From Psychrobacter immobilis (GTDB lineage Bacteria > Pseudomonadota > Gammaproteobacteria > Pseudomonadales > Moraxellaceae): a stretch of DNA of 64,000 nt. The position numbers and the translations under genes are program-made. This document shows, piece after piece, positions 43,975 through 56,573 of this stretch; the first letter of the stretch is position 1; each line of letters begins with the position of its first letter. The stretch lies in NCBI RefSeq assembly GCF_904846065.1, contig NZ_CAJGZV010000001.1, forward strand, positions 1,860,001 to 1,924,000, in the 5' to 3' direction. A model generated the notes under the pieces. It was not told the DNA's origin and made no database searches. It saw only the letters and a list, made by a program, of their open reading frames with translations.

Positions 43975-45264
43975 ATGAGCGAAGACAAATTAAATGATCT
44001 TGATAGCCATAATCAAGACACCGCTCAAGATGCCACCCAAAATACTGCTGAAAACAATCAGACATCATCCAATGCAGCAGCAATAGAGGTGCCTCTAAAC
44101 CAATCGAAAAATGATGATACTGCGTCCGTAGCGAAAAAAGAGGACTCGATAATAACGTCCGTTGCTGATGCTGATGAAACGCCAATGCCGCCAAAAGAGC
44201 CTATTCCTGACGCTACGGGTTGGTCGCCTAAAAAGAAATCTTACTTTAACCTAGGCTTATTGATTGCACTAATCATTATTGGCATCCTTTTGATTCTTTA
44301 TGCGTGGAAGCTACCGCCCTTTACGCCTACGGTTCAGCAGACTAATAATGCCTTTGTAAAAGGTCAAACAACGATTATCAGCCCGCAAGTTTCTGGCTAT
44401 GTCACAGAAGTAGCAGTGCAAGATTTTGAAAATGTACAAGCAGGTGATTTATTGGTCAAGATAGACGACCGTGCCTTTTTGCAGCAGCTCGAACAAGCAC
44501 AAGCCAATATCGAAGTCGCTATGACCGACCGCTCAAGCAATGCGCAAGATACGGGCACCAGTCAGGCGCAAATCGAAGCACGTAAAGCGGACTTATATAG
44601 TGCCAAAGTCAGCGTTGATAGTGCACGCGAAGATGTAAAGCGCTATCAAGGGCTTGATGCGATTGGCGCAGTATCCAAAGCTGAAGTTGCTCATGCCCAA
44701 GCTCAGCTCGCTCAAGCACAAGCTGGCGTGCAGCAAGCAGAAGCCAATTTACAAGTCGCCCTTGAGGCCAGCAAAAAAACCAGTGGTAGCCGCTCATCAC
44801 TCGATGCCAATATTAAAAATGCAGAAGCAGTTGCTAAGCAAGCACAGATTAATTTAGACAATACGATTATTACTGCCCCTGAATCAGGACAACTGAGTCA
44901 AGTCAGCGTCAAAGCGGGACAATATGTCAGCGCGGGCACACAGCTCATGTATGTGGTGCCAAAAGGCGTGTGGATTATCGCCAATTTTAAAGAAACCCAA
45001 GTGGCAAATATGACTGTCGGTGAGCCTGCAACTATTCATGTGGATGCGCTAGGCGGCATTAAGTTTCGAGGTCATGTCAGCAATATCTCACCAGCGACTG
45101 GCAGTGAATTTAGCGCAGGCGCGGCAAACCCTGCAACTGGCAATTATATTAAAATAGCTCAGCGTATTCCGGTACGAATAGATTTAGAGCAAGGACAACC
45201 TGATCTTGCGCAATTGCGCCCCGGTATGTCGGTGTCGGTCGATGTCGATACTAAACCGAACTAG
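43975..45264 (+). CDS. HlyD-family membrane fusion protein (EmrA-like)
   Basis: Periplasmic adaptor of 429 residues. A long acidic cytosolic N-terminus (~85 residues) precedes one membrane helix NLGLLIALIIIGILLILYAW. Then come the biotinyl-lipoyl half FVKGQTTIISPQVSGYVTEVAV, an Ala/Gln-rich coiled-coil hairpin (~165-285), the second lipoyl half NTIITAPESGQLSQVSVKAGQYVSAG and a beta-barrel domain with VWIIANFKETQVANM. AGGAG is seven bases before the ATG. It partners the upstream DHA2 transporter. The N-terminal tail is longer than in E. coli EmrA (390 residues). Confidence 0.9.
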   Translation: MSEDKLNDLDSHNQDTAQDATQNTAENNQTSSNAAAIEVPLNQSKNDDTASVAKKEDSIITSVADADETPMPPKEPIPDATGWSPKKKSYFNLGLLIALIIIGILLILYAWKLPPFTPTVQQTNNAFVKGQTTIISPQVSGYVTEVAVQDFENVQAGDLLVKIDDRAFLQQLEQAQANIEVAMTDRSSNAQDTGTSQAQIEARKADLYSAKVSVDSAREDVKRYQGLDAIGAVSKAEVAHAQAQLAQAQAGVQQAEANLQVALEASKKTSGSRSSLDANIKNAEAVAKQAQINLDNTIITAPESGQLSQVSVKAGQYVSAGTQLMYVVPKGVWIIANFKETQVANMTVGEPATIHVDALGGIKFRGHVSNISPATGSEFSAGAANPATGNYIKIAQRIPVRIDLEQGQPDLAQLRPGMSVSVDVDTKPN

Positions 45265-45331
45265 AGCATGTTGGACATTCACAAATAGGCACTGCTATTT
45301 TCTAAAATTGCTCCAGACAAACCGCAAAATA

Positions 45332-45380
45332 AAAAGCCAGTCCAGATGTCATAATCACTATGACGCCTAGATTGGCTTTT
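45332..45380. terminator. Bidirectional terminator
   Basis: AAAAGCCA (45332-45339) pairs with TGGCTTTT (45373-45380), with inner TGTCAT/ATGACG pairing, between the convergent emrA-like and pdxH genes. Confidence 0.82.
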
Positions 45381-45414
45381 CTACTTCTATGAAAATATGA
45401 ATAGCGCGCTTAGG

Positions 45415-46065
45415 TTACGGCAAAAGGCGCTTGGTAGTCCAGCTTTCACCATTGTCTTTAGTATAGACAATACGGTCATGCATACGATTGGCACGACCTT
45501 GCCAAAACTCAATCTCATGAATGCTAATCTCATAACCACCCCAAAACGCTGGTGTTGGCACTTGGCTACTTTCTGGATACTGATTTTGTAGCTCATCAAA
45601 CTTGGTTTGCATCACCTCACGATCAGCAACTTCGCCACTTTGAGGTTGACTGACCCACGCACCCACTTGACTGTCGTGAGGACGCTTTTGAAAGTAAGCA
45701 GCTGACTTATTAGCATCGATTTTAGCAATACTGCCACTAATACGTACTTGACGCTCCAGCTCTTGCCAAAAGAATAGCGCTTCGGCATTCGGGTTTTCGG
45801 CAATATCTTGACCTTTAGCGCTTTCATAGTTGGTATAAAACACCACACCATTTTCGGTAATCTCACGCATAAGTACGATGCGCACGCTAGGTTTATTATC
45901 AGCACCGCACGTCGCCAGACTCATCGCATAAGGCTCTTGCACCTTTTGTGCTATTGCCTCATTCATCCATTCTTTTAGTAGCTCAGATGGAGAGTCTGGG
46001 ACGGACTGTTGATCAAGCTCACCTTTTTCGTATGACAAACGCTGATCGGTAAAATCCATGCTCAT
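45415..46065 (-). CDS. pdxH: Pyridoxamine/pyridoxine 5'-phosphate oxidase
   Basis: FMN enzyme producing pyridoxal 5'-phosphate. The 216-residue protein (E. coli 218) has PYAMSLATCGADNKPSVRIVLMREI, GVVFYTNYESAKGQDIAENP, ALFFWQELERQVRISGS, AYFQKRPHDSQVGAWVSQPQS and the C-terminal EFWQGRANRMHDRI...W-x-x-KRLLP signature. AAGGA lies seven bases before the first ATG. It follows glmM by only 37 bases and is probably co-transcribed with it. Confidence 0.96.
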   Translation of the reverse strand: MSMDFTDQRLSYEKGELDQQSVPDSPSELLKEWMNEAIAQKVQEPYAMSLATCGADNKPSVRIVLMREITENGVVFYTNYESAKGQDIAENPNAEALFFWQELERQVRISGSIAKIDANKSAAYFQKRPHDSQVGAWVSQPQSGEVADREVMQTKFDELQNQYPESSQVPTPAFWGGYEISIHEIEFWQGRANRMHDRIVYTKDNGESWTTKRLLP

Positions 46066-46102
46066 AAAATATTCCTTATTTTAATATAACTATATTATGA
46101 CG

Positions 46103-47473
46103 TTAACCCAATACTGCTTTGATATGGTCAGCCAAATCATTTGCCAATACATCACATTCTATTTCATCATCTGACTCAACCATCACACGTATCATAGGTT
46201 CTGTACCTGATTGGCGAATGAGCAGACGACCGCGACCCTCTAAAGTAGCCTGTGCTTTTGCAAAAGCAGCAACCAGCTCTTCATGCTCAAACGGATCTTG
46301 CATTTTACTTAAGCGCACATTGACCAGTTTTTGTGGCAATTTTTCAAAGCCTTCGGTCAAATCACTTAGCGCTTTACCACGTGCTTCCATCACCGCAAGC
46401 ACTTGCAAGCCGGCGATAATGGCATCACCCGTACGACTCTTATCTAAACATAGAATATGACCCGATGGTTCGCCGCCCAGTATCCAGCCATTCGCTTCAA
46501 GCTCATGCATCACATAACGATCGCCTACTTTTGCACGCGTAAATTTAATATCTGCCGCTTTGAGCGCCAGCTCTAAGCCCATGTTACTCATCAGCGTACC
46601 AACCACACCTTTCGCCTTAGTCTGACCTTGGGTAGCAAGTACGTATAAAATGCCATCGCCGTCGACCAGATTACCAGCCTCATCAACCATCACAATACGA
46701 TCACCATCACCGTCTAGTGCGATACCGACATCTGCCTCGTGCTCAATCACTGCTTTCTGTAAGCCTTCAGGGTGAGTAGAGCCGCAGTCGGCATTGATAT
46801 TGATGCCATCAGGCGTATTGTTAATAGCAATCACATTGGCACCCAACTCACGCATGACTCTCGGTGCCACGCTATAGCCTGCACCATTGGCACAATCTAC
46901 AACGACAGTCAGATGACTCAAGTCGTACTGATAGGGAAAACTGCCTTTACAGAATTCGATATAGCGACCTTTGGCATCATTAATTCGATTGTTTTTCCCC
47001 AATTGTGCTGGATCAAGAATAGGCATGATCACGTTATTGTCCGCCTCAGAGGCACTCATAATCGCTTTTAGCTTGTCATTAATAGAGTTTTGCATCTCAT
47101 CAGTCAGCTTTTTGCCATCACCTGAAAACAGCTTGATACCGTTATCATAGTAAGGGTTGTGCGACGCTGAAATAACCACCCCAGCATCTGCATTAAAACT
47201 ACGGGTCAAATGCGCAATCGCTGGTGTGGGTAATGGTCCAAGCATATGCACATCAACACCAGCGGCATTAAACCCCGCTTGCAATGCCCCTTCGATAACA
47301 TAGCCTGACAGCCGCGTATCCTTACCAATGACCACGCTTGGCTTGCGAGCAGGATTGTCATTATTCTCTATCAGCACACATCCCGTCACATAGCCCAACT
47401 TTAAAATAAAGTCTGGTGTGATCGGCGACTCACCGAATTTTCCGCGAATACCATCGGTGCCAAAGTAGCTCAT
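46103..47473 (-). CDS. glmM: Phosphoglucosamine mutase
   Basis: Converts glucosamine 6-phosphate to glucosamine 1-phosphate for UDP-GlcNAc, peptidoglycan and lipid A. It begins [13 protein letters not shown], has the phosphoserine loop [15 protein letters not shown], the metal-binding [14 protein letters not shown], the sugar-binding [12 protein letters not shown] and the C-terminal [14 protein letters not shown] phosphate site. I chose the ATG at 47473 because GGGAG precedes it by eight bases (456 residues); an ATG five codons upstream is weaker. It lies downstream of guaB but separated by a terminator. Confidence 0.96.
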   Translation of the reverse strand: MSYFGTDGIRGKFGESPITPDFILKLGYVTGCVLIENNDNPARKPSVVIGKDTRLSGYVIEGALQAGFNAAGVDVHMLGPLPTPAIAHLTRSFNADAGVVISASHNPYYDNGIKLFSGDGKKLTDEMQNSINDKLKAIMSASEADNNVIMPILDPAQLGKNNRINDAKGRYIEFCKGSFPYQYDLSHLTVVVDCANGAGYSVAPRVMRELGANVIAINNTPDGININADCGSTHPEGLQKAVIEHEADVGIALDGDGDRIVMVDEAGNLVDGDGILYVLATQGQTKAKGVVGTLMSNMGLELALKAADIKFTRAKVGDRYVMHELEANGWILGGEPSGHILCLDKSRTGDAIIAGLQVLAVMEARGKALSDLTEGFEKLPQKLVNVRLSKMQDPFEHEELVAAFAKAQATLEGRGRLLIRQSGTEPMIRVMVESDDEIECDVLANDLADHIKAVLG

Positions 47474-47581
47474 TATGTATGCTCCCAAATCTAAGAGTGA
47501 AAACCAGACGAATACGCAAACAATAACGTATAAACAGTCTAAGTAGTTATTATTATAATCCGCTTGTGTATTTTACAAAAA

Positions 47582-47617
47582 AAACAGCCAACAATAACAA
47601 GGCATTGTTGGCTGTTT
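47582..47617 (-). terminator. Terminator of guaB
   Basis: AAACAGCCAACAAT (47582-47595) pairs with ATTGTTGGCTGTTT (47604-47617). Read on the minus strand it ends in a run of at least eight T, 70 bases after the guaB stop. Confidence 0.93.
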
Positions 47618-47686
47618 GTATCTTAAGGTCACTGCAGCCCTGCAAAATAGCTATCGTTGACGTAATGCAGGATTATAAAAGACCTT

Positions 47687-49561
<1,875 letters not shown>

Positions 49562-51562
49562 TTACTGGTCTTGACCCTTCAATATCAAACGTTCAGCAGG
49601 CAGATAAGCTTTTTGTTTGCTATATAAGTAATTCAACATCTGCTCACGTATCTCACAGGCCAGTGTCCATGCTTCTATAGGACCTACCGCTGAAACAGCG
49701 CCGCGCAGGTGAATAATGTTGGCAGTCACCTCAACGACAAACATTTCAGGCTCAGTTTTGTTGTCCCAAAGCTTATTGTCTTTGACCGCCGATATAAATT
49801 GCTGGCGAATGGCATCAATATCTGCACCATAATCGACATATAAAAACACAGGACAGGTCTGATGTACTTCTGTATGTGACCAGTTTTCTACCGTTTCGGT
49901 GATCAGTTCACGCATCGGCACGATTAATCGACGTTCATCCCATGTTTTGAGTACCGCATACGTATAACGCAGGTCTTCAACGGTACTAAAATTGCCATCC
50001 ATTATCACACTGTCGCCAATCCGTACCGGCTGGGTCACGGCCACCTGTACCCCAGCAATAATGTTACCCAGTATCGGCTGCGCGGCAATTCCGATGACCA
50101 CGCCTGCGATACCAGCCGAGGTCAATAGCGTTTTGCCAAGACCTTCCATGTTGGCAAATTCACTGAGACCAATCCAAATACTGCCCAAAATCATGACAAA
50201 AATAAAGACGCGGCGAAATATCGATACATAAGTACGGCGACGGCGCTCTTTATCAAAGTGCTCTTCAGCCAGATTTTCAATTTGTAGGCTTTGATAGCGA
50301 TTAGCAAAAAAGTTAATAACGCGAATGCCAAGCCATAAGGTGCTAAATACTAGCCCAATCCAGATAAGCGGACGAGTCGATGAAGCTACCGCATCCAAAT
50401 AAGGAAAGCCGCCTGACACTAAAGTAAAGACGAGCAAAAAACTGATGGTAAAAGTCAACGGCACGGTCAGCTTATTAACCAAATCTGCCACGCCATTAGT
50501 ACTACCAACATAATTGCTGTATTTTTCATCGTCAATATAACGGCTGATGATTTTTTCCGTGCCTTTACTGAGCAACCATCCTACTCCCATGGTCACTAAG
50601 AAAAACAGTGCTAATGCCAAAAACTCCCATAGTGCGATACTGAAAATCTTAAGTTTTAACCATCCAGGTAAATAACGCTCAAATTCCGCTGGATGATATT
50701 GCTCATAGAGATTGTCGATATTATCAACGGTCTGTGCAGAAAACACCCAAATAGGCGCAGCTTCACCAACCCGTACTCTTTGCAAATAGATGGGGACACG
50801 GCGCTCACGATAGTCGATATAGCCTAGCTGAATCGAACGTCTAGGGATACCCATGATACTACTGGTATTGCCAAGTGGCGGCTCGATTAAACCATCTGGG
50901 CGATCTGGCAGATCATCAAAGACGTAAAGCTCTTTTTCCGTTAACAAAAAATCCAACCGTTTTGATAAATCAAGCGCGTGGTTACGCTGAATTTTCTGAT
51001 CGATTAAATTCATGTTGAGTGCATAAGCAGCCAAGTCGTATTGTTGCTTCATGACCGCTGACTGAAAAAACTCTAAAGTCGCCAGTGGTGTGGTTAAATT
51101 TGGCAGTTCAGACAATGGCGGTAAGCCTACATTGAGCTTGTCTAGCAAATAATAACCTTCATTGTATTCACCCGTCAGTCCAGAATCGCCCTGCAAATTA
51201 CCCGCTTGCTCTACTGCATTGCGCTCGGTAGGATCAAATATTTCTTCTGCAACGCCAGAGATGCTGAGGCTTTCGTCTTTAATTGTATTGATTTTCTGAG
51301 TGGCATATTCAGCCAGATTATCGGGCTTACTGATTGAAGTTGATGATGAGCTAGACTGCTCATCCGCAGCTTGTTCGCTATCGCTAGTGCTTGCGGCATT
51401 AGCGGGTGCAAACACAGCACTCATGCTGACTATAAAAAAAACCAATAGTAATGACAAAGTACTGGCGCGCACATTCCAACGCTGGGCGTTAGGATAGTGG
51501 TCACTGTCGGTATCAATTGCTATACGATGACCGCCAACAATGCTTTTTTTGAGAATATTCAT
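49562..51562 (-). CDS. Mechanosensitive ion channel, MscS family
   Basis: Large 666-residue MscS-family channel. A cleavable signal-like segment (STLSLLLVFFIVSMSAVFAPANA, ~34-57) leads to a ~270-residue periplasmic region, then membrane helices around residues 315-345, 375-400 and 405-425. A positively charged linker (FDKERRRRTYVSIFRR) precedes the pore helix TM3 (LLTSAGIAGVVIGIAAQPILGNIIAGVQVAV). The beta domain QPVRIGDSVIMDGNFSTVEDLRYTYAVLKTWDERRLIVP and cytosolic alpha/beta cage follow. It should release solutes on osmotic downshock. The periplasmic domain has no recognised family. Confidence 0.9.
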   Translation of the reverse strand: MNILKKSIVGGHRIAIDTDSDHYPNAQRWNVRASTLSLLLVFFIVSMSAVFAPANAASTSDSEQAADEQSSSSSTSISKPDNLAEYATQKINTIKDESLSISGVAEEIFDPTERNAVEQAGNLQGDSGLTGEYNEGYYLLDKLNVGLPPLSELPNLTTPLATLEFFQSAVMKQQYDLAAYALNMNLIDQKIQRNHALDLSKRLDFLLTEKELYVFDDLPDRPDGLIEPPLGNTSSIMGIPRRSIQLGYIDYRERRVPIYLQRVRVGEAAPIWVFSAQTVDNIDNLYEQYHPAEFERYLPGWLKLKIFSIALWEFLALALFFLVTMGVGWLLSKGTEKIISRYIDDEKYSNYVGSTNGVADLVNKLTVPLTFTISFLLVFTLVSGGFPYLDAVASSTRPLIWIGLVFSTLWLGIRVINFFANRYQSLQIENLAEEHFDKERRRRTYVSIFRRVFIFVMILGSIWIGLSEFANMEGLGKTLLTSAGIAGVVIGIAAQPILGNIIAGVQVAVTQPVRIGDSVIMDGNFSTVEDLRYTYAVLKTWDERRLIVPMRELITETVENWSHTEVHQTCPVFLYVDYGADIDAIRQQFISAVKDNKLWDNKTEPEMFVVEVTANIIHLRGAVSAVGPIEAWTLACEIREQMLNYLYSKQKAYLPAERLILKGQDQ

Positions 51563-51738
51563 ATTTTAAAAGCCATTAATTCACTTGATGTTTGCATCTC
51601 TTGAAGCTTGCCTACAAAGCTTATTCTTACATATATTACATAGCCAATTTAGCTTGATCTTTCTTGTTTGACTGCAATTTGTCTTGTTCTTAGCACCATT
51701 TTTAGAATGATGATACGCCCTAGTTTAGTCTATAAAAA

Positions 51739-51759
51739 AAGCCAGCTCAAAGCTGACTT
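51739..51759 (-). terminator. Terminator of cysS
   Basis: On the minus strand AAG-CAGCT pairs with AGCTG-CTT around a TTG loop and is followed by seven T. One mismatch in the stem. It lies 43 bases after the cysS stop. Confidence 0.75.
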
Positions 51760-51801
51760 AGTTTATGACTATCTATATGGGTGTTCTGTAACATGATTGC
51801 C

Positions 51802-53262
51802 TTAAGCACGGCGCCATGTCGTGCCAGCACGGCTGTCTTCAAGCTCAATACCAGCATCTTTTAGTTGCTCACGTATCTCATCAGCACGCGCAAAGTTTTT
51901 ATTGGTTTTGGCATCCGCACGCTCAATGATTAAACCATCGATATTGTCATCGGTTAAACCATTATCTGCCTGTTCACCAATTATTGCTTGCAAAAACTGT
52001 TGAACTGGCTGCTGCAAAATATTGAGTACCTGTGCCAATGCTTTGAGCTGCTCTGCTAATTGCCATGCGGTGTCTACGTCTTCGGCTTTAATGGCTTTAT
52101 TAATGTCGCGCGCAAGCCCAAACAGTACACTGATCGCCGTTGAACTATTAAAATCATCGTTCATGGCTTTGATGAAGTCTTGTCCAGCACTGCTGCTATA
52201 AGCATCATTTATCAGCGTATCACTGACGACGAGCGCCTGCCCTTTTTGTTGTTCGGCCAATTTTAACGCATTATATAATCTGCTTAGGCTATTATGTGCT
52301 TCATCCAATGCGTTGTCAGAAAAATTGACTTGGCTGCGATAATGGCTTGATAATAAGAAAAAGCGCACCGTTTCAGGTAGATATCTTGCCATCACGTCAC
52401 GAATGGTAAAAAAGTTACCCAACGACTTGGACATTTTTTCGCCATCGACATTAATGAAACCGACATGCATCCAGTTACGCGCGTATTCACAGCCAGTCGC
52501 GGCTTCAGACTGCGCTATCTCGTTTTCGTGATGCGGAAACTGTAAGTCATGACCACCGCCATGAATATCAAAGGTATTACCTAAGCACTTAGTCGACATC
52601 GCTGAGCATTCGATATGCCAACCTGGACGCCCTTGTCCCCATGGTGATGCCCATTGCGGCTCATTAGGTTTTGCGGCTTTCCATAAGACAAAATCAAACG
52701 GATTGCGTTTGTCATTTTCGACATCGACACGTGAACCTGCTTGCATCTCATCGAGATTACGCTTAGACAATTTACCATAATCTGCAAAATTATCGACGGC
52801 ATAGTAGACATCACCATTGTCGCCTGCGTACGCATAGTCACCTGTGACCAAGGTCTCAATCATTTGCTGCATATCATCGATATGATCAGTCGCGCGCGGC
52901 TCAGCGTCTGGCATCTCGCAGCCAAGAGCGGTTGCATCTTCGTGCATGGCTTCAATAAAACGCTGCGTCAACGTACCAATCTCTTCGCCGTTTTCGGTGG
53001 CACGAGCGATGATCTTGTCATCGATATCGGTGATATTGCGCACATAATTAACGTCATAGCCTAACTGAGCCAACCAGCGCACTACCATGTCAAAACCAAC
53101 CATCACCCGCGCATGCCCAATATGACAATAATCATAAACGGTCATACCGCACACATACATGCCTACTTGCCCTGATTTGAGTGGTACAAACTGACGTTTT
53201 CCGCCAGTCAGTGAGTCATGAATAGCAAGCTGAGACATCGCATCGGCAAGTGGTGTGGTCAT
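51802..53262 (-). CDS. cysS: Cysteinyl-tRNA synthetase
   Basis: Class I synthetase charging tRNA-Cys. [24 protein letters not shown] contains the first zinc cysteine and the HIGH motif; [14 protein letters not shown] and [16 protein letters not shown] hold further zinc ligands, and [11 protein letters not shown] is KMSKS. The C-terminal anticodon-binding helices run from ~310 and the protein ends RAGTTWRRA as in many orthologues. Length 486 is slightly above E. coli (461). It is transcribed alone, divergent from the adenosyltransferase gene. Confidence 0.97.
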   Translation of the reverse strand: MTTPLADAMSQLAIHDSLTGGKRQFVPLKSGQVGMYVCGMTVYDYCHIGHARVMVGFDMVVRWLAQLGYDVNYVRNITDIDDKIIARATENGEEIGTLTQRFIEAMHEDATALGCEMPDAEPRATDHIDDMQQMIETLVTGDYAYAGDNGDVYYAVDNFADYGKLSKRNLDEMQAGSRVDVENDKRNPFDFVLWKAAKPNEPQWASPWGQGRPGWHIECSAMSTKCLGNTFDIHGGGHDLQFPHHENEIAQSEAATGCEYARNWMHVGFINVDGEKMSKSLGNFFTIRDVMARYLPETVRFFLLSSHYRSQVNFSDNALDEAHNSLSRLYNALKLAEQQKGQALVVSDTLINDAYSSSAGQDFIKAMNDDFNSSTAISVLFGLARDINKAIKAEDVDTAWQLAEQLKALAQVLNILQQPVQQFLQAIIGEQADNGLTDDNIDGLIIERADAKTNKNFARADEIREQLKDAGIELEDSRAGTTWRRA

Positions 53263-53480
53263 GGTTAAAAAGCCTTTTAATATAAATGAAATAGATAAAA
53301 TAAAAACAAAAATATAATCAATGTTTGGATATTAAACAGTACTGACTATGGTCGCTATAACTGTAAAAATAGCGGCAACATAAAACCTAACCCATTATCT
53401 TAGCGAAAACAGCCATAAAATACTACAATGAGCCCGCAACTAACATCATTCAATCATAAAAAACTGTTAAGGATTTAGAT

Positions 53481-54077
53481 ATGGGCAATCGTTTAAGCAA
53501 AATATATACGCGTACTGGAGATGACGGTAGCACTGGCATGGCAGATGGCAGCCGCGTCAGCAAAGCAGACAATCTATTTAGCGTAATGGGTGATATCGAC
53601 GAGCTTAACTCACACATTGGTCTGGTACGTGCTCAGTTACAGCATAATAAAGGGCAATCTATAGAAAAAGAATTTTCTCAAGCGTTAGTCATCATTCAGC
53701 ATTTATTGTTTAATATCGGTGGTGAGCTGGCTATGCCAGAATATGAAGGCGTCAATGCCACTCACATTACATGGTTAGAACAGCAAATTGATGCGATGAA
53801 TACGACCTTGCCGCCGCTAAAAGATTTTATCTTGCCCACAGGTTCAGTATTGGTCAGCCAACTACACGTTGCGCGGACGGTCTGTCGCCGTGCTGAGCGC
53901 CAAGCAGTGCTATTACAACAAGAGCGACCACAAGCGATTCGCAGTACGGCCGTGAGCTTTATCAATCGCTTATCGGATTGGTTGTTTGTCGCTGCTCGCT
54001 TTTGTACAGATCCCAACAAAGTCTCTGAAGTCTTATGGGACAGTCAGGTATTACAAAAATTCGCTGATAAAAAATAA
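53481..54077 (+). CDS. ATP:cob(I)alamin adenosyltransferase, PduO type
   Basis: Makes adenosylcobalamin from cob(I)alamin and ATP. The 198-residue protein has the ATP-binding N-terminus KIYTRTGDDGSTGMADGSRVSKAD, MGDIDELNSHIGLVRAQL, and the C-terminal VCRRAERQAVLLQQ and SFINRLSDWLFVAARF helices typical of PduO/MMAB. AAGGA lies just before the ATG. No cobalamin pathway genes are nearby; adenosylcobalamin-dependent methylmalonyl-CoA mutase would be the natural consumer given the propionyl-CoA-producing valine pathway in this window, but that gene is not seen here. Confidence 0.92.
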   Translation: MGNRLSKIYTRTGDDGSTGMADGSRVSKADNLFSVMGDIDELNSHIGLVRAQLQHNKGQSIEKEFSQALVIIQHLLFNIGGELAMPEYEGVNATHITWLEQQIDAMNTTLPPLKDFILPTGSVLVSQLHVARTVCRRAERQAVLLQQERPQAIRSTAVSFINRLSDWLFVAARFCTDPNKVSEVLWDSQVLQKFADKK

Positions 54078-54150
54078 TTGCGCAGGACTACTTCAGTGGA
54101 CTAAAACGCTAAAATAACACCCTAGAATCAAGCCCTAGAATAAAATATAA

Positions 54151-54183
54151 AAAAGCCCGCAACCTTAACACTGCGGGCCTTTT
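54151..54183. terminator. Bidirectional terminator
   Basis: AAAAGCCCGCA (54151-54161) pairs with TGCGGGC-CTTTT (54172-54183), between the convergent adenosyltransferase and lipoprotein genes. Confidence 0.9.
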
Positions 54184-54246
54184 ACTGACTAAGCGATACT
54201 ATTCAGTAACGAAAACATGGTTCGAGAACAGCTTAAATCTTACTAA

Positions 54247-55182
54247 TTAGTAAGTAGCGCTGTCATCTTCAATAATGACCATATCGATACTTTCATCTTT
54301 AGGTACTGATTTCGGTACAGCTGGTGTGGCTGGGGTTTTAACCTCAGGAGTGGCTGATGCGCTGCTATCCGTATTACTACTGCTTGGATTGTTAATAGTC
54401 GGCGGCGTGGCAGGCTGAGTAGGACGAATCGGCTCAACTGGCTTGACTACTTGAGGCTGACGAACGGGTGCTGACTGACTGTCATCGTTTTGTGCTGCAC
54501 GGCGTTCAGTGCTACGTTGGGCGCGCTGCTCATCCATCGCTGATTTAAATACAGAACCTGCCATCACATCGGCGACCACAGTAATCAATGCTGGCTGCCC
54601 AGCAATACGTGTGCGTACTTGACCGCCTTGAGTACCAACGACATAGGTAAAGGCATCATCAACCAACATGTTATTGTTGATACGAATATTATTTTGCGCT
54701 AAGCGTGATTGTAGGCTCGGCAGATTGTTGGCTGCTTGTACTTGACTGGCTTGATACAAATCTTCGCTTGGCAACGTCATGCTCACACTTGCCTGACAAG
54801 TCGTCATACCATTGTCATTGGCTGCTTGTAAAACTGCAGCATTTTGTACATCAATCACAATGCCGTTGGTTTTATTAGTGATAGCGCCGCTAGCGAGACT
54901 GATCTCTGCATCATTTGCGTAGTTGGCAGCCAGCGTTTGTGCTTGTTGATTAAGCGTGTTTTTTAGAGCCGTTTTGAGACGATCTTGTACCATTGGGTCA
55001 TCACAGCTCACCGCAGTAGCTGCGGTGTTTTCAGTAGACGCAGACTCTTGCTCTGTGAGCTCTGCCGTCTCGGTGGTATCTTCCTTCTCTGAGCGATCAC
55101 AGCCAGCAAGCGCTAAACCACATACCATGCCAATACCAGCCACTTTATACCACTTGCTCACGTTTTTATTTGCTACGCTCAT
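54247..55182 (-). CDS. Hypothetical lipoprotein
   Basis: Predicted lipoprotein of 311 residues with lipobox LALAGC (Cys28). An acidic Glu/Thr linker (~30-55) is followed by a folded domain (~58-215) having two likely disulfide cysteines (AVSCDDP and MTTCQAS) and a pattern of helices and strands such as MVQDRLKTALKNTL and ASVSMTLPSEDLYQAS. From ~225 the chain is Pro/Ser/Thr-rich, ending in an acidic DMVIIEDDSATY. No family is recognised. GGAG precedes the ATG. The repeated-looking AAVLQAANDNGM to NNLPSLQSRLAQ region may be two related subdomains; this is a guess. Confidence 0.7.
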   Translation of the reverse strand: MSVANKNVSKWYKVAGIGMVCGLALAGCDRSEKEDTTETAELTEQESASTENTAATAVSCDDPMVQDRLKTALKNTLNQQAQTLAANYANDAEISLASGAITNKTNGIVIDVQNAAVLQAANDNGMTTCQASVSMTLPSEDLYQASQVQAANNLPSLQSRLAQNNIRINNNMLVDDAFTYVVGTQGGQVRTRIAGQPALITVVADVMAGSVFKSAMDEQRAQRSTERRAAQNDDSQSAPVRQPQVVKPVEPIRPTQPATPPTINNPSSSNTDSSASATPEVKTPATPAVPKSVPKDESIDMVIIEDDSATY

Positions 55183-55620
55183 ATTTCTTTTGCTCCCAAT
55201 TTACTAATACGTACCGCCACTGATGGACAGTGATTGATGTTCAAACCGCAACCCTAGCTGCCCTAGGTTTGAAAACCAGATTATTATACGGTGTTTAAAT
55301 AAAATGTTCATTAGTGTAGCCCATGGATATACAAATAACGCCCCTCATTATAGGTAAAACCTGTACTTAGTTGCAAAAACATAACAAATACATACTTATG
55401 AATTCGTTATAAATACGCTTTTAGACTACCGCGATCAACTAGGGTCTGTTGAATGTTTGACAGACAGTAAACCTATTCTAAGATTTCGCGCAGCTCATAT
55501 CTATAAGGTTTTTGGATAAAAGGAACCACATAGTAATATTGCTCTATCGAGCAAATTTTATTAGACGCTGTTGTTTTAGCACTATATGATTGCGCGTATC
55601 ACTAACCAACCATATAAATT
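55183..55620. other. Divergent intergenic region, lipoprotein / glycerophosphodiesterase
   Basis: 438 bases without a gene. It contains CTAGGGTCTGTTGAATG (55439-55455), a diverged copy of the direct repeat that flanks the MFS gene at 26-27.6 kb, and an imperfect AACCCTAG/CCTAGGTT dyad near 55250. Confidence 0.45.
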
Positions 55621-56349
55621 ATGATAAATTTCGAAAACACGCTTTTATTGGGTCATCGCGGTGCGCGCGGCGAAGCATTAGAAAATACCTTTTCAGGCTT
55701 TGAGTACGCTCAACGTCTCAACACTCAGGGTCTAGCAGGGGTTGAGTTTGATGTACAACTGAGCGCGGATGGTCATTTAATCGTGTTTCATGATGACACG
55801 CTGCAACGCATGTGTGGTCAGCAAGCACGTGTTGATCAGTTAAATCTTACTGAGATTCAACGCCATTCGCAGTTTGGTCATCAGATTATGACATTAGGGC
55901 AGGTAGCACCGTTGCTAAAGGGCTTTACTGATATTGAACTGGAGATTAAAACGCATGACCGTACTGATTATGCTAAATTGGTAAAAGCATTGACACGCAA
56001 CCTCATCGATAGCCCACTTGCCAAACTACCCATTGTGCTGACCAGCTTTGATGTAGAGCTACATGTTCGCTTACAACGTCATCCATTACTAAAGCATATC
56101 TCTCGCGGCTTGCTCATTCGCACACCTGAAGTCTCAATGACTGCGCCGGATACCGCCTTGCAACTTGGCTGTATTCAGCTAGGTATCCACTATCCGCTTA
56201 TTAGTCGAGCAGTCATTGAACATAGCCACCGTTATGGCTTGCCAGTGAGTGCGTGGACGGTCAATGATATTGACACGATTAAACAGCTGATCGCATGGCA
56301 AGCTGACGTCATCATCACTGATTATCCAAGTCATTTACTGCTGGGTTAA
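55621..56349 (+). CDS. Glycerophosphodiester phosphodiesterase
   Basis: Cytosolic GDPD-family hydrolase (no signal peptide, UgpQ-like) that splits glycerophosphodiesters to glycerol 3-phosphate and an alcohol. The N-terminus has the catalytic GHRGARGEALENTFSGFEYA, VEFDVQLSADGHLIVFHDDTLQR with metal-binding Glu/Asp and the second His, IELEIKTH, and the closing GLPVSAWTVNDIDTI and DVIITDYPS. Length 242 matches E. coli UgpQ (247). No clear ribosome-binding site precedes the ATG. It may recycle membrane phospholipid head groups. Confidence 0.92.
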   Translation: MINFENTLLLGHRGARGEALENTFSGFEYAQRLNTQGLAGVEFDVQLSADGHLIVFHDDTLQRMCGQQARVDQLNLTEIQRHSQFGHQIMTLGQVAPLLKGFTDIELEIKTHDRTDYAKLVKALTRNLIDSPLAKLPIVLTSFDVELHVRLQRHPLLKHISRGLLIRTPEVSMTAPDTALQLGCIQLGIHYPLISRAVIEHSHRYGLPVSAWTVNDIDTIKQLIAWQADVIITDYPSHLLLG

Positions 56350-56573
56350 TAAGCATCGCCTTTATTTGATTTATTTAAAATCATCTACATATCTACGGTG
56401 TTACTTACACTTCTCCTCAATGCCTGATAAGTCATCCATTATTTTCGTTAATACATTCCATAATCAATACAAGTTATTGTTATTTAGCAATATTTTTACA
56501 GTGTATAACTGTTCACTTTATTGATTTTTTAAGGTATCATATAGGCTTAAATTAATACCGCTAGGGATATTAT